In this document: positions 11,373 to 22,991 of the stretch, piece by piece
Layout: each line of letters starts with the position of its first letter
Position numbering within the stretch: position 1 is the first letter of the stretch
Assembly (NCBI GenBank): GCA_034440635.1
Contig: JAOTON010002094.1
Location: 287,209 to 351,208, forward strand
Length of the DNA: 64,000 nt
Origin: Lepas anatifera
Taxonomy: Eukaryota > Arthropoda > Thecostraca > Lepadidae
Direction of reading: 5' to 3'
Translations under genes and position numbers: made by a program
Notes under the pieces: generated by a model
What the model was told of the DNA's origin: nothing
Databases searched by the model: none
Seen by the model: only the letters and a program-made list of their open reading frames with translations

Positions 11373-12328
11373 CGCCACACCACTATAACCACGGCTTTCT
11401 GGGCGATCAGACGTGAGGAACTTAAACCCCAGGAATGATAGGAAACGAGAAGGGGTAGATGGCATAAACCAGCTCTCAGTAATAGCTACGATGTCGTATT
11501 TTTGCGGTGAATTTCGTGATTGAGTTCGAGAACCTTGGGCTGATGGGCGGGATGTTGATGGTGCACAGCGTTATTTTCTCCCGTAGTTCTGTGACGAAAA
11601 GCGTTCCTCCGCTCCACTACGTACAAAGCCCATGTTGAGACGTGCTGTGCTTGCGCGCACCGATTGTGATGGTCCCGCTACCCACGCTCCCACATTTACC
11701 ATGCAGATACAGCCTGCACATTATACTGCCGCATCAGAACGGAATACCTACCTTACTGTTTTTCAGGTGATGATTCATCATGATTTCACACTAATCCTAA
11801 GTTGTGTATGCCATTTTGCAGTCCTAAAAATCGACGTTACATTCAACGCATCCCAGTGACTAGACACTTATTTCAACATCAAAAGCATTGCATCTTCACA
11901 AAAGCCACCGAGCGTGTCGGGCGCAGGCACGGAGCTCCCAATGCCGAAAGCACGCAGGCAAGAGACAAGAATACCGTTCTGGCCTACGCACTGAGATCAG
12001 CATACCGGTTTCCTCCTACCTGCCCAGTAGGGTGTAGTGAATCTGAAAAATTGTCTCAGATCAAAACTGTACCCTGTTTTTTTCTTGTGTCTGACCTTTC
12101 TGAACAGGGCTATACCCATTTTATGTAGATAAAATTGGGGTTAAAGTCTTGCTTTTTAAATTCAAAATAGGCATGCAAGAATCCTGAAAGTGGGCATGCA
12201 AATGCGTCATTTAGGTGATGTTACACAGCATATCTCAGAGACGTGAGCTATTTTCGATGCTCCAACACCTACGAGGGTTGAACATTGGAGTTACCAAATA
12301 GAAGATAAAACATAATTATCATTCAGGG

Positions 12329-12467
12329 CAGTGGCGGATACAAGGGGGCGGGCTAGGGGCTGAAGCCCCCCCGAATGTCAGAATGTCTATAGTTAAAACA
12401 GAGCCGGAGGCTGTTCCAGGGTAATAGCAGAAGCACTCCCCGAAATAAGGTTCCGGATTCGCCACTG
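12329..12467. mobile_element. hAT-like MITE in left arm
   Basis: The termini are CAGTGGCGGATAC and GGATTCGCCACTG. The flanking octamers ATTCAGGG (12321-12328) and ATTCGGGG (12468-12475) form an 8-bp target duplication with one mismatch, as expected for hAT elements. The element is 139 bp and non-coding. Confidence 0.7.
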
Positions 12468-13006
12468 ATTCGGGGTAATTTTGGTTAGTTCCTTCTTTAT
12501 CCTAATAATCATTTTGTTCCTGTATTGCTTGGCTCCATCTGTCTTTTCAAATGGGATGCTTCTTGTCTGCACTACATATTTTATGTCTACATTACATACG
12601 AAAGGTATATTTGGATAGGCTTTCAGAGTTAAATGACATTTAGGTCTTTCAGATAATGCTGATCTTTCATTTAACATCATGGGGAACACTAGTTAAGGAA
12701 ATTAAAAAAGGCAGTATGGCCAGAACAGGCGACCCAAAGCAAAGATAGAAGTTAGTCTGGAGAAGCTGTCCGACACAGGTCTAAATGTCATTGCCCGATT
12801 CGTTCATGTGCTGACTGTGGTTACTCATCGAGCTGCAAGCCATCAACGTTATCTACAGCTGCCCAAGAGCGCTAGAGCCCGAGAGGAAAAGCAAGCAGAA
12901 CGCAGCAGAATGGAAGCTCTTAGAGAGTATAACTCTGCGAGTGAATATGATGTCTCTGAATATTCAGATCGCCCACACTTATCCTCTCAGGTCACCTCAG
13001 CTTTGC

Positions 13007-13535
13007 TCACCTCCGAATCCGAAAGGAATGGGAAACGGTCAGATCAGGGACAACTTCCCACTCACTGTGAGGACTGCCATGTGCCATGGAGTATCCCAAA
13101 GAGCGCTGGTCAGCATACTCCCTCATATATGGGGATAAATGTGGGCGATCTGAATCTGCAGAGACATCATATTCACTCGCAGAGTTACACTCTCTTTGCG
13201 CTTTCATTCTGCTGCGTTCTGCTTGCTTTTCCTCTCGGGCTCTAGCACTCGCCTGTGTATTGCTCTTCTCCTCTGCTAGCCGTTGCATCCTCTTTTGTAA
13301 TCTGGCTGAAGTTGCTTTGTCTTTTCCTCTAACCAGGAGCCTTCCATGTTCTCCCTTCTTTGTTCGCCGGTCCCGGATGAATCCCAACTCCATCACCGGG
13401 ATTTTCCTTTCTCTTTGATAGCGGCAGGTAACGTTGCTTGCTTGCAGCTCGATGAGCAGCCACTGTCAGCACATTAACGAATCGGACACTGACGTATAGA
13501 CATATGTCGGATAGCTTGTCCAGACTACCTTTCAA
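13007..13535 (-). pseudogene. Broken transposon ORF inside the fold-back element
   Basis: Two overlapping minus-strand frames (13329-13535, then 13007-13396) read as one protein interrupted by a frameshift. The first includes LTVAAHRAASKQRYLPLSK. The second is Arg/Glu/Lys-rich and includes ARAREEKQAERSRM and NSASEYDVS. The left arm encodes the same peptide blocks on the plus strand (from 12808), with a deletion. I do not recognise the family. It is probably a transposon protein remnant because it exists only inside the inverted repeat. Confidence 0.45.
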
Positions 13536-14289
13536 CTTTGTATTGAATTGTTTATTCTGACCATTCTACCTTTAAGTTTCCTTAACTTCCCCGCCATAGG
13601 CAGCCTCCTCAAGCTGTTGGCAAAGCCTCATCACCCTGTTTGCGACTCCGAGATCTTTCACGATGGCTCGTTTCATGCACTCGCCTACCGTCAGCCAAAC
13701 TTCCATCACCATTCGTCCAATGATGGGCGCGACTTCCCATGTTAATGCAGCTCCTGTGCTTTGCGTGTTTAAATTCCGTATTAACAGAGCTTGTCTGAGG
13801 ACGCCCCCTGTTAGTGGGAAGACAGGTTACGGTAAATCCTCTGCCGTGCCAATTACTTCCATTAACGACAAATGCTTGCATGCTCTTGCAGTAGTCGCCA
13901 TTTGTGGTCAAGACTCATGTGAGCAAAAACAACGTTCTTTTTCATTTAAAGGGAACGACTTCATTTCAGTTACACATCTGTAAGAGGATTCATATCAACG
14001 TTAGATATTGGTATGTGAACAATGCTGCGCAAGGAAAAACTGCCCCTCTGAGGCAAAGAAAAGCTGTAGTGTTCCCAATCATTTTAAATGAAAGATCAGC
14101 GATGTCTGAAAGTCCTCAATGCCATTGAACGCTGAAAGTCTATGCAAATATACCTTTCGTTTGTAGTGTGATATGAGATATGTAGTGCAAACATGAAACA
14201 TCTGATTTGAAAAGACAGAGGGAGCCAAGAAATACAGGAATAAAATGATTATTAGGATAAACAAGGAACTAACCAGAATTACCCCAAAT

Positions 14290-14436
14290 CAGTGGCGGAT
14301 CCAGAACCTCATTTCGGGGGAGGGCTACTGCTATTATCTCGGAACAGTCTCTGGCTTTGTATTAACTGTAGGCATTTTGTCATTTCGGGGAGGGGGGCTT
14401 CAGCCCCCTAGCCCGTCCCCTTTGTATCCGCCACTG
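14290..14436. mobile_element. hAT-like MITE in right arm
   Basis: This is the partner of the 12329-12467 element. The termini are CAGTGGCGGATCC and GTATCCGCCACTG. The flanks CCCCAAAT and CCCTGAAT are a degraded version of the same 8-bp duplication. Its presence in both arms shows that the MITE predates the inverted duplication. Confidence 0.65.
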
Positions 14437-15285
14437 CCCTGAATGATAATTTTGTTTCATCTTCTACTTAGTAACTCCAACTTTCAACCCCGGTAGGTCT
14501 TGGAGCATCGAAAATAGCTCACGTCTCTGAGATATGCTGTGTAACATTGCCGAAATGTCGCATTTGCATGCCCACTTTCAGCACTCTTGCATGCCTATTT
14601 TGAATTAAAAAAGCAAGACCTTAACCCCAATTTTATCTGTATAAAATGGCCACAGCAAGGTTCAGAAAGGCCTGACACAACAAAAAAAACAGGGTACAGT
14701 TTTGATCTGAAACAATTTTTCAGATTCACGTACGTACGCTAGAGATCATAATCGCAAATCGGCGCACGTGCGCTCATTCCTACTTACGACCGACATCAGA
14801 ATACGGCAACAGAGGACTGCCAAGGCGCACGCTCAACTTCGGATCAGTCTGGAAATGCAACTGCTCATCACCTGAGATACAATATGTTAGGTATTTAGTT
14901 CTGAGCCGGCAGTATACTGTTCCGATTCTATATGCACGGTAAATGTGGTAGCGCTGATGGCGTAACAGCCGCATTCGCTGGACACACGCACAACACGCCT
15001 CAACATGGGGGTGAAATGCAGGTGCGAGCGGAGAGGAGTGCTTTTGGTCACAACATTCCAATTCTAGTCTAAGTGGATAGTAAAGCTTAAAATTTGTCAG
15101 GTTGATAAGCGGAATTGAAAACAAAATGCTCGCATTAAAAATTTCTCCAACGAAGCGTGTTGTCATTTTTGTCATGTTCATTCCACCTAATTCCGATTTC
15201 GTCACCATCGGTTCTCTCGGCTGGGTACGCCACGCGCCGCCGGCTGTCGACCGCTGCTGTGGGCGGCGGGCTGAAAAAAGTCATA

Positions 15286-15287
<2 letters not shown>

Positions 15288-15373
<86 letters not shown>
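15288..15373. repeat. (AT)43 microsatellite
   Basis: This is an uninterrupted alternating AT tract of 86 bp. It is preceded by a G+C-rich 60-bp stretch and followed directly by one of a pair of CCAGGACAAATCG repeats. Confidence 0.97.
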
Positions 15374-15375
<2 letters not shown>

Positions 15376-16450
15376 GCCATTCCAGGACAAATCGTCCAGG
15401 TACGCACCAAAAAGCTCACCATGACCCCTCAAATTTCCAACAAATTTTATACCCTAGGTCCCCAATACAAAATAAAAATTTTTGGCCCATTTTCAGATCC
15501 CAAGGTCAAAGAAGTCACCAGATAGAGGTCATCAAAGTTGCGAGGTCAACGCAAACATTGAAGCAGAAACAATGTTATATCCTAAAAGTGGCTGAGCGAA
15601 ATTAATCAAAATAAATATTACTGGATAGAAAATACAATGGGCCATATAAGAAAAATAAAAATTAGACCTCAGGTCAGGTTTTGACATCGTGACCTTGTGA
15701 CCTTTTCTCTAAATTAGGAATTTTTGGAAAAGTTATATTTTCTTTTTCTCACTGGGTGATCCTCAGGGTGCAAGCTAACCGTTGGGGAATGCTTTTCTTT
15801 GTAACTCAGATTAAGTAACAGGTCACAGAGGTCATCACACAGGGCAACACGCTCATTGGAAGTACCTTTCGTGCGGATACGCTACAACATGGCTAATATG
15901 GATGTTAGGTCCATACGTATATATTTTCATCAAACACGATGTTTAAACACAAGTACAGGGATTGAAAACCACAAAACATCATAAAAGGCAAAAAGCACGA
16001 TGACAAAATATGGTCACGAAGACGGCGCCGAACGACACAGCAGGGCCAGGTGAAGCGGGCCTGAAAACGTGCCCCGAGCACAGGTAGGCCGATGCACGGG
16101 ATATGCCGGCATTCTCGGGTTCGACGCAGCAGCGGTGATACAGCTGAAGTGGTGGGATAGTACATGGTACGATGAGCATGATAAACAATGAAAAAACAGG
16201 TTAATGGGGAAATAAAAAATAAATAACATAAAATAAATACGGGGATTGGATGGTGTACAAGAGATCGGCACCAGTCATCTTATGACAAATGAAATATGAT
16301 CACTTACCTACCACAAGTTTCGTATCATTATTTAAGCCTTGGATCTGAAACGACCCTTGTAAACCGATTAAATGACCTAGCTTGACCTTAAGTGCCATTT
16401 AAAAGAAAAGTCCCAGGACAAATCGACCAGGTACCACCTGGATTGTACAT
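15374..16450. repeat. Region bounded by direct CCAGGACAAATCG repeats
   Basis: CCAGGACAAATCG followed by T or A and CCAGGTAC occurs at 15382-15403 and at 16413-16434 with one mismatch. The first 450 bp between them are rich in AGGTCA/TGACCT half-sites, like the TTAA-type transposons elsewhere in the window. No coding potential was recognised. The pair may mark the ends of one element or two copies of one family. Confidence 0.4.
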
Positions 16451-16867
16451 AGCACAGTCTCAGATTTCGTTCTAACTTTGCACACAGGGTTATCAGAGGC
16501 CAAGAATTCAGATTTTATAATATTTATTTTCTCAGAATACGGGTTTTGGAGTTACAGATTGCTGGAAATAGAGAAATCCGTGTTTTTGGAAAAACATAGT
16601 TGCATTCAACCATCATTTTCCGTGTAGTCATTCGCTATGAATGCTCATTTAAAGCGTAATTGTATCTAAAATTCTATTATCCAACTTAAGAATTTAGTTT
16701 TTTTCAAAAATAATTACTCAGTTCTTGGAAATTTGTATTCAATTTTTAAAAAAATTCTAGATGTGGCCAGTGATTCAACTTAAAATGACCTACAAGGAAA
16801 AATGTTTCCCTGTGTATGTGCTTTCGAATATACAATATATACAATGCATTACAATATACAATACAAT

Positions 16868-19040
16868 TTTGCGTTCTTGAATTTATTGATGCCTAATCAG
16901 CCAAAGAGTGCCGCCATGCGCGTGAAAATCGGCCGCCCGGCGCGCCCCACCGATAGCCGGCTGGCACTTCGGCCAACCGACGACACGCACGCGTGTGGTG
17001 CTCAGCGGAGACTATGGGTAAGAAGTTGTTGCTAGGGAAATATTTATCTACATAAGCACATGGTATTGTAGACATTTTTATAAGGTAAGGGTGTGCCGTT
17101 AACAAAGAATATTTTCTAGACTTTCTTATTCTTTCATCTTTTGTTTTCGCCTTCAGTAAAGCTCCATTAACAGCAAAGAACGTAAACAACATACGTCATA
17201 AAGCATGTGTTTTGAAGCAAGGTGGAATCAATATTATTCAGGTCTTGGGTGGAAGCGAATTCATAGTTAAAGGGCTATATTATGACAGTAGTGTATTAAA
17301 TTTAGTGGCGTTTGGTTCGGTGCACCAGCAGAGCAGGCAGAGGAGGCGGAATCAATGTACCAAAAAATAGTTTTAATTTCTATTGAAGCATGGAAGTGAC
17401 CTACTTTGGTCCACAACTGTAATAAGAAACTGAAAGCACACAGCGAAGAATAAACCACCTTCAAAGGATCCGTTCAACCAAAAGCCTATCTGTTATGACG
17501 GTAATCCCGTCCAGCAGCGGCAATACATGGGAAACATCGACTTCGGCTGGAACTGTTGGAACGCCCAGTGAGTCAGTCGATGATGATTGTGTCTCCGCAG
17601 CGAGCAGCTCTTCAGTAACTGCCTCCGGCTGCTGTCTGGCTCTTTTTGAGCAATTGTGACGTTTTCCGAATTAAAATTTACTCTGTCTTGTAAGTAGGGG
17701 TCTTTTGCAGAGAACACTCGACGGGATCAGTACCAGAGGTTCTATATTTGGTCCCGGCGCCGGGGCCGGGACTGGATGCTGGGCTCAGCCGGGACTTTGC
17801 CGGGATCAACCGGATTTGTACTGGGACTGTGCCGGGACCTCTGAGGATTGGATAGCGTAATAATCTTAAGTAGGACCTGGGTTCCTTGGGGCCCATATCA
17901 GATTGAGATTAATTAATTTTTAACCAATTAAATTAGTTTTCCCTTTGCATTTGACGAATAAATAATCTAACATGGCTAACTACGCACACATCAATTTTCT
18001 TACTTGAACCTATATGGGACTGTTCATAAATGACGTCACGGGGGAGGGGGGGTGTCGGGCCGAAAAGTGATGTACCATGGCCAGGGCTGGAGATCTCTTC
18101 TCGATCCAGGGGGTTTTGGGTGGACTAACGCTGGCACGGCAATACAAGCCCTAGTTTAGTTGTAATAAGCTCCATTCGAAAATGAAATGAGATAACAAAA
18201 TCACACATAGTTCATGGCTGAAATAGAAAATCGAAGTCACTGGTTGAAACGTATAAGACAAGGCTGCAAATTTTCCTATTAACCCGACCTTTTTACTGGG
18301 ACCAATGCAAGGGCCACGTTGGGTCTTGCCAGGACCAGTGGAGGCCCGCCGGCACCGGCATCCTCTAGTCAGCACAATAAGTCCTCTTATGCCGTAGCAT
18401 TCTACCACTCCTATGTCGCACAGAGGTGTGAACACCGTCCCCGGCAGCAGAAAACTGGCGTCCGAAACGAAGCAGCCACCTTGAAGCCATACCTTATCTC
18501 AATTCGACACCCAACTGCACAAGTAACAATGCCATACTGAGGAGGATGTGCTCCCAGCTTCATGAGCTGCGCACTGGACATCTGACACCTCGCGCGTGTC
18601 ATAAAGGCACTGACCCACAAACCGGGTCGGAGACCGCACAACTGCGAACAAGGTTCATCCGTGTTGAATGCGATGTCGTTTCAACACACAAAACAGACCA
18701 AGCTTGCACAAATGCACAGGTCTCTTCATTTTCAAATCCAAATGTATGACTCAAATCCGTAATAGATGTTATGGGAAACGTTAAGAAATGGAGAGTTGTA
18801 CACCCTAACCAAATTAAAACTGCATCGATTTCACCCTTTTGTTGAACACGCGTTTTTCTGCTTTTATTTCCCATCTTTAATCACGATTGCAAGAGTTCAT
18901 ACGCTCCCGAGTCAATCTACTGCCCGTGCCCACGCACCGGCAGCTGTGCCGACGACGGCTGGGCGCGCCGGGCGGCCGATTTTCGCGCGCATGGCGTCAT
19001 TCTATGACTAATTACATATGAATAAAGTCTAGAGCGCAAA
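16868..19040. mobile_element. 2.2-kb segment with about 70-bp inverted ends
   Basis: The left end (about 16868-16946) and the reverse complement of the right end (about 18961-19040) align over some 70-80 bp. The alignment includes the nearly identical G+C-rich core GAAAATCGGCCGCCCGGCGC. The interior is A+T-rich and has no recognisable transposase. It includes a GGTCCCGG-type repeat at 17735-17850 and a single transposon-like terminus at about 18014. I infer a decayed DNA transposon with long terminal inverted repeats, possibly a host for later insertions. Confidence 0.5.
17735..17850. repeat. GGTCCCGG/CCGGGAC repeat cluster
   Basis: Irregularly spaced CCGGGACT and GTGCCGGGACC motifs recur here. 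The same motifs form clusters at about 44585-44690 and 45035-45150, each next to the phrase GAGGTGGGACTTTTTGG. This is a dispersed low-complexity family. Confidence 0.5.
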
Positions 19041-19499
19041 AAACATTGAATTCACTAAGCAGAGGAGATATGGGTACGAAGTTTTGCTATGGATACCTTT
19101 AACGTGAATTATGGCCACACCTAAAGAAATCGTTCGAAAAATGGTGAAAACATCTCTAAAAATTTTGCAAGTTTCGAATAAAGAACGAGATTCTCCAACT
19201 TTGGTTGTTATATGCTCAACCTAATACCGTGTCATTTGAAGCTATGAAATGAAATTTAAGGATGAAAATAGTTGGTATATATCACCATGTTTTGACGAAA
19301 TCGGCGATTTTCACGATTTTCGTTAAGCTATAACTCCGAAACCGTAAGTCTGAGGAAGGAAATAATCTCAGATCAGGATTCCACGCTCCTGAAAACCCAG
19401 TGGACGAAATTGGAACGAAATCCGAGACTATGCTATGTAGGGGCCTGGTCGATCTGTGCCGGAACGCCCCATGTCATCTCGCTTATATGGCGTTATGGC

Positions 19500-19760
19500 A
19501 TCTCCACTCGGGTCTACAACACAGGCGAACTGGTGCGACCGCGCGACTCAGGCGATCCCAAAATGCAGGTCTGCCTTTGAAAGCCTATAAAAATTGACTG
19601 CTTTCAAACATGTGTCCCCAATCGATGCGGCATTGAATTCGTTCAAATGTGAGCGGGTAGCGGTTTCGGCTACGACCAGTTCTCCAGACACCTCGGAAAA
19701 CAGGGGTGTGAAGTGGTGGAACGGGGACTCGAGGGCCCCTCGAATGTTAGGGCCTCCGCG
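19500..19760 (+). mobile_element. Diverged copy of the TTAA-type element (right part)
   Basis: The segment contains GGCGAACTGGTGCGACCG, as at 1260, and GTAGGTCTG/GCAGGTCTG followed by GAAAGCCTATAAA, as at 38795-38826. It then has an ACGACCAGTTCTCC block matching 38919-38935. The end is degraded (CCCCTCGAATGTTA in place of the TTAA terminus). No left end was identified. Confidence 0.5.
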
Positions 19761-19904
19761 ATAATTTGAAAATATTGCGGGTAATATAAGTTTCCTGAAA
19801 ATGTATGCGGGTAGTATGGTACGATAATTACACGCCATTTACTGAAATGATGATAAACATCGAAGCTTATCTACGAAAATGCTGAGCTATGAGCATCCTG
19901 TCTC

Positions 19905-20740
19905 TCATTGGAGGTTTAGGGCGCGCCGACAGCAAAGGTCATGTGGCGCCCATAACACTAAATAAAATATATACAAAAGAGTTTCAACATCTCACAGGGC
20001 TAGAGGTGTGTCAAAGGTAAAAATGTAAAAATACATACATAAAAATAGAAAACCAGTTTCAAATCACACCCCAGGTCGGCGAGTAAATAACATTAAAATC
20101 GACGCTCCTTAGATACGAAACAATACTTGATAGCTCAACGGTCTGAAACTCTCCCAGAAGAGACTCCAAGGAGGGTGACCCTCCCAAGTGTCTAACCCGC
20201 TCTATCTCATAATCGCGGCAGTCAACAAGAACATGCTTCACACTCAGAGAGTCGTCACAGCACGGACAGAGCGGCGGATCCTCTCTAGACAGGCGGAGAG
20301 TGGTTAGCGTGGGTGTGGCCGATACGCAACCTCGACAAAACAATCTCCTCTCTTCTGGATCCAGCACTGCTAGAAGGCCATTTCCCTACTTTGGGTTTCA
20401 CACTTCTCAAGTTTGCTCCCTTGGGATCCTCGTCCCATTGGCGCTGCCAGCTACTCATAACAAACTTCTTAACAGGAGCATACAGGTCAAAGAATGGAAT
20501 ATGAAGGCCAGGGGGAACATCACGTTCTACTGCAGCCTTTGCAGCTGAATCGGCCCGTTCATTGCCGCTGATGCCACAGTGGCTTGGGATCCACACAATC
20601 TCGACATTTTCCCCTTTTCCTTTAGACCGTGCAGCTTCTGTCCAATAACAACTAAGAGAAAGGATGACGATGCGTTATAAAAATAAAACGACTTCAAAGC
20701 CTGCTGATCATCCTGTAGAAACACTATATTGAGCCAATTT
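19905..20740 (-). pseudogene. LINE 3' fragment: RNase H domain plus CCHC-like tail, frameshifted
   Basis: The minus strand reads through a retrotransposon RNase H. The order is QALKSFYFYNAS, then a frameshift near 20620, then WIPSHCGISGNERADSAAKA (20590-20530) with the ERAD catalytic aspartate. After that come LRIGHTHANHS, a second frameshift near 20295, and a zinc-binding-like CPCC...H...C tail (LCPCCDDSLSVKHVLVDC). This order is typical of the I/Jockey group of LINEs with RNase H. No reverse transcriptase lies upstream, so the copy is 5'-truncated. The region to about 19905 would be its 3' untranslated part. It is not functional. Confidence 0.8.
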
Positions 20741-20952
20741 CAGCCGTATATGTAATGTACTATGTAGCAGTAATGTACTATATATACTTAAGATGTATAA
20801 AAATACGCATCTAGCACCCTCAACTCGCATCTCAAACGATTTATCGCGTCGAACCTGAGAGGAATCCTGCGAGGCACTGCTTGACATTATGTGAGTCCCT
20901 AGCTACTGGATTATGGAACTCGCTCAGCTGTACAAAAATCCGTCTCCAGTCA

Positions 20953-21722
20953 GCCTGGATGGTGCAGCAGCTGCGGGAAAACGGATGTCACCGCGCTTTT
21001 TTCCGTGACCATTTTCATTTGAAACAACGATACAGGTTGAGGTGGTTTTTCTCGTCCAGCCTAGTGTGGAGCCAGGGTTTTGGACCCCGCCCGTGCGTTA
21101 TGGCTGTGATCGCTGTAGCAGCTGCCCTTCCTTTGGAAATTACAACGCCGAAAAACCCTCCCAGGGCCCGGTTTCATAAACATTGCAGCATGAGTTGTAG
21201 AAAGCCAACGTAATTTACGCCGCTCTTCCTGGCAATGCAAATTGGCAGCGCTAGTGAATGTGGTGTAAATTACAATTCATGCTATTGGGTTTATGAAACC
21301 GGGCCCTGGAGTATTCCTGACTATATAGCTAGACTTATTAGTGGCCTCAAAAGTCAAAACGCATTTCGAACCAGACTTGCAGATAATTTGTAATTTGACT
21401 TGTAATTTACACCACATTCACTACCGCTGCCAATTTGCATTGCCAGGAAGAGCGGCGTAAATTACGTTGCCTTTCTACAACTCATGCTGCAATGTTTATG
21501 AAACCGGGCCCTGGGAGGGTTTTTCGGCGTTGTAATTTCCAAAGGAAGGGCAGCTGCTACAGCGATCACAGCCATAACGCACGGGCGGGGTCCAAAACCC
21601 TGGCTCCACACTAGGCTGGACGAGAAAAACCACCTCAACTTGTATCGTTGTTTCAAATGAAAATGGTCACGGAAAAAAGCGCGGTGACGTCCGTTTTCCC
21701 GCAGCTGCTGCACCATCCAGGC
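20953..21722. repeat. Large near-perfect palindrome, about 323-bp arms
   Basis: 20953-21275 and the reverse complement of 21400-21722 are nearly identical, separated by about 124 bp. Both arms have the same open frame, giving two 84-85-residue peptides that differ at three positions. The peptide (MVQQLRENG..., RDHFHLKQRY) resembles no family I know and is probably a by-product. The right arm abuts a tRNA-like sequence at 21724. Confidence 0.9.
21161..21309. mobile_element. 149-bp MITE at palindrome centre
   Basis: The ends are perfect 20-bp inverted repeats, CCAGGGCCCGGTTTCATAAA and its complement. The right arm of the palindrome repeats the left two-thirds of this element in inverse orientation. 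It is non-coding. The superfamily is not assigned because no clear target duplication was seen. Confidence 0.65.
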
Positions 21723-21723
21723 C

Positions 21724-22085
21724 GCCCCGGTAGCTCAGTTGGTAGAGCGTTGGGCTCCGGCCCGCTGCTCAGAAGCATGCAGTGGCAGTGCATGTCCAGG
21801 CTTGGGATCGGTTCCCCTGAGACGCTCCGGCGCTCAATAGTTTACCCGACGTACAGGTCGGCTGGCAACTGACTGGTGAGAGGGTGACCTGAGCGGGGCG
21901 GCCGTCCCTGTGCTTTGTGGGACGTTAAACTTTGGCTTCTAAATTAACCCTCCATTGAGGGAGTTGCTCGTTCGGGTGGTGGGGTCGGGGTCTCCGTGAC
22001 AAGTCCCTTGATGACTTTAGTGAGACTCCGACTCCAGCAGCCTAACTAGGAACAACTTGAACAAAATTTATAAAAAAAGATAGAA
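21724..22085 (+). mobile_element. tRNA-derived SINE
   Basis: 21724 begins a tRNA-like GCCCCGG TA GCTCAGTTGGTAGAGCG, which is an acceptor-like heptamer followed by an intact D-arm/A box. A B-box-like GATCGGTTCCCC follows at about 21810. The spacing is too long and the anticodon arm too irregular for a working tRNA. A 250-bp unique body follows and ends in ATTTATAAAAAAAG at about 22080, directly before the 28-bp-type array. Confidence 0.65.
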
Positions 22086-22987
22086 CCGTATCAAAACAGA
22101 GTCCAGACAGTCAGAACCGTATCAAAACAGAGTCCAGACAGTCAGAACCGTATCAAAGCAGAGTCAGACAGAACCGTATCAAAGCAAAGTCAGACAGTCA
22201 GAACCGTATCAAAGCAGAGTCAGAGTCAGAACCGTATCAAAGCAGAGCCAGAGACAGAACCGTATCAAAACAGAGCCAGAGTCAGAACCGTATCAAAGCA
22301 GAGTCAGAGTCAGAACCGTATCAAAGCAAAGTCAGACAGTCAGAACCGTATCAAAGCAGAGTCAGAGTCAGAACCGTATCAAAGCAGAGTCAGAGTCAGA
22401 ACCGTATCAAAGCAAAGTCAGACAGTCAGAACCGTATCAAAGCAGAGTCAGAGTCAGAACCGTATCAAAACAGAGCCAGAGTCAGAACCGTATCAAAGCC
22501 GAGTCAGAGTCAGAACCGTATCAAAGCAGAGTCAAATAGTCAGAACCGTATCAAAGCAGAGTCAAATAGTCAGAACCGTATCAAAGTAGAGTCAGATAGA
22601 ACCGTATCAAAGCAGAGTCAGATAGAACTGTATCAAAGCAGAGTCAGAGTCAGAACCGTATCAAAGCAGTCAGACAGTTAGAACCGTATCAAAGCAGAGT
22701 CAGACAGAACCGTATCAAAGCAAAGTCAGACAGTCAGAACCGTATCAAAGCAGTCAGAGTCAGACCCGTATCAAAGCAGAGCCAGAGTCAGAACCGTATC
22801 AAAGCAGAGTCAGAGTCAGAACCGTATCAAAGCAGTCAAATAGTCAGAACCGTATCAAAGCGAGTCAGAACCGTATCAAAACAGGGTCAGGCAGTCACAA
22901 CCGTATCAAAGCAGAGTCAGACAGTCAGAACCGCATCGTATCAAAGCAGATTCAGACAGTCAGAACCATATCAAAGCAGCCGGATAG
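22085..22987. repeat. CAGAACCGTATCAAAGCAGAG minisatellite
   Basis: Units of about 25-34 bp consist of a constant GTCAGAACCGTATCAAAGCA and a short variable GAGTCAGA linker. A last partial unit (CCGTATCAAAGCAGAG) lies at about 23850, beyond a transposon, so the array once continued there. The variable linkers are permutations of GTCAGA and not independent spacers, so this is not a CRISPR array. Confidence 0.9.
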
Positions 22988-22991
22988 TTAA

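Larger units (their letters stand above)
12037..14729. mobile_element. 2.7-kb fold-back (inverted-repeat) structure
   Basis: The sequence from 12037 inward is matched by the reverse complement of the sequence from 14729 inward. The outer arms (about 12037-12690 and 14067-14729) are clearly homologous throughout. The inner parts also match (12700-12990 with 13130-13640). The right half keeps about 450 bp (13600-14060) and about 170 bp (13250-13430) that are missing on the left. The centre is at about 12990-13130. Each arm carries the same internal hAT-like MITE. The arms have diverged, so the structure is old. I infer a fold-back transposon or two head-to-head copies of one element. Confidence 0.8.

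Noticed and set aside
21724..21840. Functional tRNA gene
   Set aside because: The A box is good, but the A-B spacing and anticodon arm do not fold as a tRNA and a SINE-like body and A-rich tail follow.
22085..22987. CRISPR-like appearance (constant 20-mer with variable linkers)
   Set aside because: The linkers are permutations of GTCAGA of very short length. The genome is eukaryotic, and there are no cas genes.
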